DNA of 14,312 nt, taken from positions 1 to 14,312 of the forward strand of contig JAFAWN010000154.1 in assembly GCA_019241735.1 (NCBI GenBank), read 5' to 3'. Numbering within the stretch: the first letter of the stretch is position 1; every line of letters starts with the position of its first letter. The stretch is from Terriglobales bacterium. GTDB taxonomy: Bacteria; Acidobacteriota; Terriglobia; Terriglobales; Acidobacteriaceae. A program made the translations under genes and the position numbers. Below, one piece after another: positions 1 to 5,982 of the stretch. A model generated the notes under the pieces. The model saw only the letters and a list, made by a program, of their open reading frames with translations, made no database searches and had not been told where the DNA came from.

Positions 1-550
1 CATCGACCTGGCGCAGCTTGTCGGCCAGGAGTCCTGCCAGATAGGCCACCGCGAGGTACGCCAGGAGATTGACGAAAATTATGGCTTGCAGGGCTTTCAG
101 ACCCGGGTGGGTTGAAGAATATGATGGAATGACCTCGAAATACGTAAGGTCTAGCATCATCCCGTAAAGAATGAAAGCCAGTGCCGCAGTCAGATAAGCC
201 CATCGCCGCGGCAGCAGGATGCAGGCAACAATTATGACCAGTGGGTAGAGAAAATTCAGTGAGCTGTCGATGCCTCCGGTGGCATACACCACCAGAGTGA
301 CCAGCATCAGGTCAGTGAGGACCTGTAGCAGAGATTGGATCCGCTGTTCTTTCCAGAAGGAAGGCAACAAGATGTAAAAAAGCGAAATGGTGTACCACAG
401 CAGGACAATGTCGACGAACAGCCTTATCGGCAGCGACGTGGGGGTAAGGCGGGCGATGGCCAGCTCGATACCCAGCAGGAAGGTAAGAATGATAATTCGA
501 ACCTTTACCAGCCATGCCAGCCATAACCGTTCATCAAACATTGATTGCAT
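1..550 (-). CDS. pilS: PilS-like sensor histidine kinase, N-terminal membrane part (partial at left edge)
   Basis: An open minus-strand frame runs off the left edge and gives the first 183 residues. They form about six hydrophobic helices (roughly residues 15-35, 46-66, 75-92, 98-114, 118-136, 156-176) with a TGGID motif at 91-95 followed by a short aromatic/hydrophobic stretch. This layout and the TGGID turn are typical of the membrane sensor of PilS-type kinases, which phosphorylate PilR to control sigma-54-dependent pilin transcription. The PAS, HisKA and ATPase domains would lie outside the window, so kinase activity is inferred. It follows pilC by about 110 bases on the same strand, which supports a pilus role. 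ATG at 550 and in-frame ATG at 541 are both possible; neither has a good Shine-Dalgarno. The frame starting at 524 is a shadow in another phase. Confidence 0.8.
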   Translation of the reverse strand, partial: MQSMFDERLWLAWLVKVRIIILTFLLGIELAIARLTPTSLPIRLFVDIVLLWYTISLFYILLPSFWKEQRIQSLLQVLTDLMLVTLVVYATGGIDSSLNFLYPLVIIVACILLPRRWAYLTAALAFILYGMMLDLTYFEVIPSYSSTHPGLKALQAIIFVNLLAYLAVAYLAGLLADKLRQVD

Positions 551-658
551 TGCTGATCCAAGGTTCGCAGTGTGGCCCGGTGGGTTGGAGACGCCGGGGC
601 CGCAACTAGAATTTTTGCGGGCCTCCGGCCTCTCTATATATAGGTGTGCCACGTCAAA

Positions 659-1867
659 CTAGCCGGCAAGCTTGGCAATCATCGAGAACAGCGGCATGTA
701 CAGCGAAATGACGATGCCGCCCACGGTAATTCCGAGTACGCCAATGATGACTGGTTCCAGCATGGCCAGCATGTCTTTGGTCGCGGAATCGACTTCGTCT
801 TCGTAGAAGTCGGCGATCTTTTGCAGCATCGCATCCATCGCGCCCGTGGCCTCACCCACCCCGATCATCTGTGTAACCATATTGGGGAAGACGCCACATT
901 CCCGCAGGGGATCGACGATGGTGCGGCCTTCTTCAATTGCCTTTCGCACCTTCATCAAGGCTTCTTCCAAGACCGCATTGCCTGAAGTCTTCGCCGTGAT
1001 TGACAAGCCTTCGAGAATCGGCACGCCAGAGGTGATCAAAGTACCGAGCGTTCTAGTGAAGCGGGCGACCGCTATTTTGCGCAACAAGATGCCAATGATT
1101 GGCATCTTCAATAAAGCCATATCGAAGTAGTAGCGGCCTCGAGGATGTTTGCGAATCTGCTTTATTCCGATGACCAGGCCAATCGCTCCTACGATGAAGA
1201 ACCACCAAAACTGGCCAACGAAAGCGCTAAGCCCCATAACAATCCGTGTGGGCAACGGCAGTGACACACCCAGCCCGGCGAACAGGTTGGAGAAGATTGG
1301 CACCACCCACTTCAGCAGTGCGGCGACGATAAGCGCGGCCAAGCTGATGACTGAAACCGGGTAGATCAGGGCTGACTTTACCGCGGAACGCAATTTCACT
1401 GCTTTTTCGACATACGCGGCCAGCCGTTGCAGAATGATGTCCAAAATACCGCCGGTCTCGCCGGCATCCATCATGTTGGTGGTGAGATCATCAAACACTT
1501 TTGGATACTGGCGCATGGCATTGGCCAGGGTCGAGCCGCCTTCGACGGTGGTTCTAACTCCGGTTAGCGTCTTCTGAAAAGTTTGGTTTTCCTGGTTGGC
1601 AGCCAAGATTTCCAGACACTGCACCAAGGGGAGTCCGGCGTCGATCATGACGGAAAACTGGCGGAAGAAGATTGCAATCTCCTTGGTCTTGACCCCGCCC
1701 ATGCCGAAACTGGGCATGGAGAATTCCTTCCCCTTTTCGCGGACCGGCCCAACGACGATCTGCTCCCGTCGTAACTGGGATACCAGCGTCTGTTTGTTGG
1801 ACGCTGTCCGTTCGCCGCTGATTTTTTCACCGGCGGCATTCTTTCCTGAGAAAGTAAAAGTTGGCAT
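659..1867 (-). CDS. pilC: Type IV pilus inner-membrane platform protein PilC
   Basis: PilC is the polytopic inner-membrane platform on which PilB and PilT act to add or remove pilin subunits. The 402-residue protein has the normal family length and two T2SSF (GspF) repeats, about residues 67-190 and 270-392. Each repeat carries the conserved Gly-Glu turn (GETGG near 136-140, GEATG at 338-342). Hydrophobic spans are at about 167-190, 218-236 and 373-395, the usual three-helix topology. The ATG at 1867 is preceded by a strong Shine-Dalgarno (AGGAGAGG, 1880-1873 read on the minus strand) five bases away. It is third in the pilB-pilT-pilC operon, 59 bases after pilT. GspF of type II secretion is the only close alternative; the pilT neighbour favours the pilus. 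Confidence 0.97.
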   Translation of the reverse strand: MPTFTFSGKNAAGEKISGERTASNKQTLVSQLRREQIVVGPVREKGKEFSMPSFGMGGVKTKEIAIFFRQFSVMIDAGLPLVQCLEILAANQENQTFQKTLTGVRTTVEGGSTLANAMRQYPKVFDDLTTNMMDAGETGGILDIILQRLAAYVEKAVKLRSAVKSALIYPVSVISLAALIVAALLKWVVPIFSNLFAGLGVSLPLPTRIVMGLSAFVGQFWWFFIVGAIGLVIGIKQIRKHPRGRYYFDMALLKMPIIGILLRKIAVARFTRTLGTLITSGVPILEGLSITAKTSGNAVLEEALMKVRKAIEEGRTIVDPLRECGVFPNMVTQMIGVGEATGAMDAMLQKIADFYEDEVDSATKDMLAMLEPVIIGVLGITVGGIVISLYMPLFSMIAKLAG

Positions 1868-1926
1868 GTAAGCCTCTCCTGGTTAATTCTGCTTTGCGGG
1901 TGCCTATGCTTCTTAATTCTCTCGAC

Positions 1927-3054
1927 TTAACGCTTCCCCGGAATCGCAGCCTTGGCCATACCTGCCGGCTGATTGCGATTCAGTCCCGCTCCGCGATTGA
2001 TCATTTCCTGTAATTCGTCCTGATTGCTGGAACGTGCCATCGCGACTTCGAGCGTGATCTGTTTCTGGAAGTACAACGTCGCCAAAGCCTGGTTGAAGGT
2101 CTGCATTCCGAACTTGTCCTGTCCGGATTGCATGGATGAATAAATCTGGTGGATCTTGTCTTCGCGGATGAGGTTACGCACCGCGGCATTGGGAACCAGA
2201 ATCTCCATGCACATCGCGCGCCCTTTACCATCCGCCTTGGGCAGCAGGGTTTGACACATGATGCCCTCCAGCACCAGTGAAAGCTGCGCCCGGATCTGCG
2301 GCTGCTGATGGGCAGGGAACACGTCAATAATTCGGTTGATGGTGGATGACGCGGAATTCGTATGCAGGGTGCCGAAGGTCAAGTGCCCGGTCTCGGCGAT
2401 GCGGAGCGCAGATTCGATGGTTTCCAGATCGCGCATTTCGCCGATCAGAACCACGTCTGGATCCTCACGTAGGGCGGCGCGTAGCGCATCGGTGAAGCTT
2501 TTGGTATCGGCGTGAAGTTCGCGCTGGTTCACCACACAGTTCTTATTCATGTGGACGAACTCGATGGGGTCTTCAATGGTCAGAATGTGATCATGGCGTT
2601 CGCTGTTGATCTTGTCGATCATGGCGGCCAGCGTAGTGGATTTACCGGAACCAGTGGGTCCGGTCACCAGCACCAGTCCTCGGGGCTTATCGCACATCTT
2701 GCTTACGACAGTCGGTAGGCCGAGCTGGTTGAAAGACTTAATTTCGAAAGGGATGAGACGGAAGACGGAGGCGGTGGCGCCGCGCTGATTGAACACGTTG
2801 GCGCGGAACCGGGCCAGCCCTTTCAGGCCGAACGAAAAGTCCAGCTCGAGGTTCTCTTCAAAACGGTGCTTTTGCGCATCGGTCATTACGCTGTAGGCCA
2901 TCTGCTTGGTTTCCGCAGGCGTCATCTGCGGCAGGTCCAGCGGCACCAGGTGGCCATGAACACGGATTTGCGGCGGCGAGTTGGTGGTGAGGTGGAGATC
3001 GCTGCCTGACATCTCCAGCATGCGTTTCAATAAATCACTTAACGAGAGCGCCAT
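1927..3054 (-). CDS. pilT: Type IV pilus retraction ATPase PilT
   Basis: PilT is the hexameric cytoplasmic ATPase that powers pilus retraction, hence twitching motility and DNA uptake. The 375-residue protein is of usual length. Visible motifs are an N-terminal PAS-like domain (about 1-100), Walker A GPTGSGKS at 132-139, an Asp-box region (TIEDPIEF, 159-166), Walker B with glutamate 206 in VVLIGEMRD, a His box (GHLTFGTLHTN, 223-233), and the retraction-specific AIRNLIRE motif, here AVRNLIRE at 291-298. That last motif separates PilT from PilB. The C-terminal tail after about residue 350 is basic and flexible. A Shine-Dalgarno (AGGAAAGGG, 3073-3065 on the minus strand) lies ten bases before ATG 3054. 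The gap from pilB is 32 bases, consistent with one transcript. Confidence 0.98.
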   Translation of the reverse strand: MALSLSDLLKRMLEMSGSDLHLTTNSPPQIRVHGHLVPLDLPQMTPAETKQMAYSVMTDAQKHRFEENLELDFSFGLKGLARFRANVFNQRGATASVFRLIPFEIKSFNQLGLPTVVSKMCDKPRGLVLVTGPTGSGKSTTLAAMIDKINSERHDHILTIEDPIEFVHMNKNCVVNQRELHADTKSFTDALRAALREDPDVVLIGEMRDLETIESALRIAETGHLTFGTLHTNSASSTINRIIDVFPAHQQPQIRAQLSLVLEGIMCQTLLPKADGKGRAMCMEILVPNAAVRNLIREDKIHQIYSSMQSGQDKFGMQTFNQALATLYFQKQITLEVAMARSSNQDELQEMINRGAGLNRNQPAGMAKAAIPGKR

Positions 3055-3086
3055 AAAAAGTGAGCCCTTTCCTGTCCCTTAAAACT

Positions 3087-4802
3087 CTAGTGAATGGTTT
3101 CGCGTGCCACTTCTTCCAGCGTGGTCATGCCCGCTGCAACTTTGATAAGCCCGCTGCGCCGCAAGGTGATCATGCCGCGTTCGATGGCCTTTTTCTTTAA
3201 TTCAACCGCGGACGCGCCCACCAGAACCAACTCTTTGATTTCGTCATCAACTTCCATGACCTCGTACAATCCGGTGCGGCCTTTGTAGCCAGTGTTGTTG
3301 CACACACCGCAACCTTTGCCTTTCTGAATCTGCACTGTCTTCGCCTCTTCCGGCGAGTAGCCTTCCTCAATTAATGCCTGTACCGGAACGTCGACCACGG
3401 CTGCGCATTCTTTGCAGATACGGCGCACCAGGCGCTGGGCGCAGATAAGGTGTACGGAAGTTGCCACCAGAAACGGTTCAATACCCATATTCATAAGGCG
3501 GGTGATGGTTTCGGGTGCGCCGTTAGTGTGCAAGGTGGACAAGACCAGGTGGCCGGTAAGAGCAGCCTTGATGGCGATTTCGGCGGTTTCAAAGTCCCGG
3601 ATTTCACCGACCAGAATGATGTTTGGATCCTGACGAAGGAAGGCACGCAACGAGGCCGCGAAATTCAGTCCGATCTGCTCTTTCATCTGGACCTGATTGA
3701 CTCCGGCCAGCTGAAATTCGACCGGATCTTCAGCGGTCATGATGTTTGTGTCAGGTGTGTTAAGCCGCGCGATCGAGGAATAAAGAGTGTTCGTCTTGCC
3801 GGATCCAGTCGGTCCTGTGACCAGCACCATTCCGTACGGCTTAAGTATCGCTTTTTCGAATTTGACCAGGGATTCGGGTTCGAAACCGAGCTTGGTCATA
3901 TCGAGTCGGAGATTCTCTTTATCCAGCAACCGCAAAACAATTTTCTCTCCCCACAAAGTGGGCAGTGTGCTCACGCGGAAGTCGAGTTGCTTCTTACGGC
4001 CGCCGAGATTCATCTTCAGCATGATGCGTCCGTCTTGTGGCAGGCGCTTTTCGCTGATGTCCAGCTTGGCCATGATTTTTACGCGGGAAGTAATGGCGTC
4101 TTTCAACTTCAGAGGCGGCGACATGATGCTGGCTAAAACTCCGTCAATGCGGAAGCGAACCCGGAATTCCTTTTCGTAGGGTTCCATGTGAATATCGCTG
4201 GCCCCTCGCTTCACCGCGTCGGTCAACACCAGGTTGACGAGCTTCACGATAGGAGCTTCATCGGCGGCTCTCTCCAACTCCGCCAACTCCATTTCCGTCT
4301 CTTCGGATTGCAGTTCGACGTCGGCTTCGCCAGTCTCGGTCATCGACTGCATGACTTGCTCGAGATCCTCTGCCTGGGTTGTGCCGTATGCCTTCTCGAT
4401 GCCTTCGAGAATTGAGCTTTCCGACGCCACTACCGGCTCAATGTTGAAGCCGGTCATGAACTTGATATCGTCCATGGCAAACACGTTGGTGGGATCGACC
4501 ATGGCAATGGTCAGGGAGGCGCCGACGCGGCTTAGCGGAAGAATCTGGTAGCGCTTGGCAGTTTCAAACGGGATCAGTTTGACAACCGAAGGGTCAATTT
4601 CGAAATAGGAAAGGTTGATAGCGGGGACGCCGTACTGGCGGGACAGAAAATTGGTGACATCCTCATCCGTCAGAAACCCAAGCTTCACCAGTGCGGAACC
4701 CAGGCGGGAGTTGTTCTCCTTCTGCGTCTTCATCGCCTGGTCTAGTTGCTCTGGTGATATGACCTTCTCTTTTACAAGAAGATCCCCCAGCCGTTGCGAC
4801 AT
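3087..4802 (-). CDS. pilB: Type IV pilus extension ATPase PilB
   Basis: PilB drives pilus polymerisation from the cytoplasmic face of the inner membrane. The 571-residue protein has an N-terminal MshEN/T2SSE-N domain (about 1-150; RLGDLLVKEKVIS and a second similar helical repeat), a type known in some homologues to bind cyclic-di-GMP. The GspE ATPase core follows, with Walker A GPTGSGKT at 330-337, the Asp box TAEDPVEF at 356-363, Walker B glutamate 400 in ILVGEIRD, and the His box GHLVLSTLHTN at 417-427. Four cysteines in two CxxC pairs (463/466 and 498/501) form the usual zinc site. ATG 4802 has AGGAG (4815-4811, minus strand) eight bases upstream. It is the first gene of the operon and faces the palindrome-rich divergent region. 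Whether this MshEN copy binds cyclic-di-GMP cannot be decided here. Confidence 0.98.
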   Translation of the reverse strand: MSQRLGDLLVKEKVISPEQLDQAMKTQKENNSRLGSALVKLGFLTDEDVTNFLSRQYGVPAINLSYFEIDPSVVKLIPFETAKRYQILPLSRVGASLTIAMVDPTNVFAMDDIKFMTGFNIEPVVASESSILEGIEKAYGTTQAEDLEQVMQSMTETGEADVELQSEETEMELAELERAADEAPIVKLVNLVLTDAVKRGASDIHMEPYEKEFRVRFRIDGVLASIMSPPLKLKDAITSRVKIMAKLDISEKRLPQDGRIMLKMNLGGRKKQLDFRVSTLPTLWGEKIVLRLLDKENLRLDMTKLGFEPESLVKFEKAILKPYGMVLVTGPTGSGKTNTLYSSIARLNTPDTNIMTAEDPVEFQLAGVNQVQMKEQIGLNFAASLRAFLRQDPNIILVGEIRDFETAEIAIKAALTGHLVLSTLHTNGAPETITRLMNMGIEPFLVATSVHLICAQRLVRRICKECAAVVDVPVQALIEEGYSPEEAKTVQIQKGKGCGVCNNTGYKGRTGLYEVMEVDDEIKELVLVGASAVELKKKAIERGMITLRRSGLIKVAAGMTTLEEVARETIH

Positions 4803-4890
4803 TGCTTACTCTCCTAAAGCGAGGTGGTAATGAGTCTCTGTTTCTGGTGATCGCAAAATCCTGCTCGGTGGGGGTTCCGCGGCGGTATTG

Positions 4891-4915
4891 TGCGTTGACA
4901 CAAATTGTCAACGCA
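4891..4915. promoter_or_regulatory. Perfect 10-bp inverted repeat, candidate operator in divergent promoter region
   Basis: The arms TGCGTTGACA (4891-4900) and TGTCAACGCA (4906-4915) are exact reverse complements around a five-base centre, CAAAT. Each arm contains TTGACA, the consensus sigma-70 minus-35 hexamer, one reading on each strand. A dimeric regulator bound here could control pilB and the rightward gene together. Neither direction has a good minus-10 box at 16-18 bases (leftward the best is AATACC at 4889-4884), so the promoter assignment is weak while the repeat itself is certain. Confidence 0.6.
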
Positions 4916-4920
4916 GACGG

Positions 4921-4952
4921 GTTACGGCACCAGTAACTTTGGTACTTGTACC
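4921..4952. repeat. Two short adjacent inverted repeats
   Basis: GTTAC (4921-4925) pairs with GTAAC (4933-4937) around seven bases. GGTAC (4941-4945) pairs with GTACC (4948-4952) around TT. Each is weak alone; they are noted because they follow the long inverted repeat at 4891-4915 within a few bases and could be half-sites of a wider regulatory region. Confidence 0.35.
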
Positions 4953-4986
4953 TCGCAATGGACGGTACGGCAGCATCCAGAAGCTG

Positions 4987-5015
4987 CGGATATACGCATT
5001 TGACGCGTATTTCCG
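4987..5015. repeat. Imperfect 11-bp inverted repeat, candidate operator or RNA hairpin
   Basis: CGGATATACGC (4987-4997) and GCGTATTTCCG (5005-5015) are reverse complements at 10 of 11 positions around a seven-base centre. There is no following T-run, so it is not a standard terminator. It lies about 145 bases before the glycosylase start and about 185 bases before pilB, so it could be a regulator site or a hairpin in the leader of the rightward transcript. Confidence 0.45.
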
Positions 5016-5159
5016 GATTAGTAATGGCCTTCAGCCCATGGCCTTCGGTGTGTCTGATCTTGCGGAAATGATTCGCAACTCGCTCCGCGCGCGAAATACT
5101 GCGCCGTCCGGACGGAGGTCAGGAAGCTGAGGGCCCTCGCGCGTACTCTAAACTGATCC

Positions 5160-5951
5160 GTGCGATTGAACACTCTGAGCAAAGAAAAACAGCTTCTCGC
5201 CTATTACAAAACTTTGCATCGCGCGTGGGGCTCTCCGCAATGGTGGCCTGCGCGCACCCGCTTCGAAGTTATTGTTGGCGCATATCTGACACAGAATACC
5301 TCCTGGAATAATGTCGAGAAAGCAATCCGGAACTTGCGCCGGGCGAAATGCCTCTCATTGGCTGGCGTTCGAAACATTGCACTTTCCGATCTCGAAAGCT
5401 TGATTCGCCCGGCGGGGTATTTCCGGCAGAAGGCGGAACGCTTGAAGATCTTTGTGGCATTCGTTGAGGAAACTTACGGCGGCTCGTTAAGCCGGATGTT
5501 TCGGCAGCCAACCGCGTACTTGCGCCAGCAGTTGCTCTCGCTGAAAGGAATTGGTCCAGAGACCGCAGATGCCATCCTGCTTTACGCGGGACAGCATGCG
5601 TCGTTTGTAATCGATGCGTACACGCGGCGTATTCTCGAGCGTCATCAGATCAGCTCCATGACCGCTGATTATGAAGAACTGCGTACTCTATGGGAGCGGG
5701 CGCTTGCTCCATTAGTGGCAGGGCCTGGAGCGGTTGCAGCAAATCAGGGCTTCCTCCGACGCTCCTCAGATGCTGCTCCCGGCCCGTCACCAATGAGCCG
5801 AATGAAACGGTCAGCGCTGGCCCAAATCTACAATGACATGCACGGGATGATAGTCACTATCGGGAAGGTTTATTGCCTGAAAGGCAGACCTCTATGCGAG
5901 GAATGCCCGCTGAAGCCGTTTCTGCCACGCCCGGGAACTATCCCTATTTAG
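5160..5951 (+). CDS. Endonuclease III-superfamily DNA glycosylase, MagIII-like, likely monofunctional
   Basis: This is a helix-hairpin-helix base-excision glycosylase. The N-terminal region carries WWPARTRFEVIVGAYLTQNT (28-47), the pattern seen in endonuclease III-related proteins of the MagIII/alkylbase group. The hairpin is LKGIGPETAD (128-137) and the catalytic aspartate is D152 in FVIDAYTRR. The position of the endonuclease III lyase lysine is E134, so lyase activity is not expected. The C-terminus has C239, C246 and C249 spaced as in a Cx6Cx2Cx5C iron-sulfur motif, but the fourth position is L255. A Gly/Ala/Pro/Ser-rich stretch at about 185-212 looks like an insertion before the last helix. 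The start is GTG at 5160 without a clear Shine-Dalgarno. By family knowledge the substrate is probably an alkylated purine, but this cannot be read from sequence. Confidence 0.85.
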   Translation: MRLNTLSKEKQLLAYYKTLHRAWGSPQWWPARTRFEVIVGAYLTQNTSWNNVEKAIRNLRRAKCLSLAGVRNIALSDLESLIRPAGYFRQKAERLKIFVAFVEETYGGSLSRMFRQPTAYLRQQLLSLKGIGPETADAILLYAGQHASFVIDAYTRRILERHQISSMTADYEELRTLWERALAPLVAGPGAVAANQGFLRRSSDAAPGPSPMSRMKRSALAQIYNDMHGMIVTIGKVYCLKGRPLCEECPLKPFLPRPGTIPI

Positions 5952-5959
5952 CTGCGGCT

Positions 5960-5965
5960 TATAAT
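5960..5965 (+). promoter_or_regulatory. Perfect TATAAT hexamer in the gap before the NtrY-like gene
   Basis: TATAAT at 5960-5965 matches the sigma-70 minus-10 consensus exactly and sits in the 31-base gap between the glycosylase stop and the ATG at 5983. The minus-35 position (about 5937-5942, ACTATC) is poor. If the hexamer is used, transcription would begin close to the start codon, giving a very short or absent leader. Low confidence. Confidence 0.25.
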
Positions 5966-5982
5966 TGAAACAGCTGCAAAAC

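Larger units (their letters stand above)
4803..5159. other. Divergent intergenic region between pilB and the DNA glycosylase gene
   Basis: No convincing gene is visible in these 357 bases. Two short overlapping frames (4663-4911 minus, 4888-5130 plus) lack a recognisable domain or Shine-Dalgarno. The stretch must hold the start signals for pilB leftward and probably those for the glycosylase gene rightward. It is unusually rich in inverted repeats: 4891-4915, 4921-4937, 4941-4952, 4987-5015, 5104-5115 and 5129-5138. None is followed by a T-run, so they look like binding sites or RNA structure and not terminators. Confidence 0.75.

Noticed and set aside
312..524. 70-codon minus-strand frame at the left end
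   Set aside because: The neighbouring phase (1-550) gives a coherent six-helix PilS-like membrane domain; this frame is its shadow.
611..634. GGCC-TCC-GGCC inverted repeat after pilC as a terminator
   Set aside because: The stem is only about four to five pairs, and no T-run follows it in the direction of pilC transcription.
646..651. TGGCAC minus-24-like box (minus strand) between pilC and the PilS-like gene
   Set aside because: The expected minus-12 GC element is absent (TATAT there), so it does not make a sigma-54 promoter. It also overlaps the run of TATATATA, which has no properly spaced minus-35.
644..985. 113-codon plus-strand frame antisense to pilC
   Set aside because: It is a shadow of the well-supported pilC frame, with no Shine-Dalgarno or domain signature.
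3450..4136. 228-codon plus-strand open frame antisense to pilB
   Set aside because: It lies wholly inside pilB, whose motifs are complete. The translation has no recognisable domain and an irregular, His/Gln/Asp-rich composition typical of an antisense shadow.
4888..5130. 80-codon plus-strand frame in the pilB-glycosylase gap
   Set aside because: It covers several of the inverted repeats, has no ribosome site or recognisable domain, and its composition is not protein-like. Kept as non-coding.
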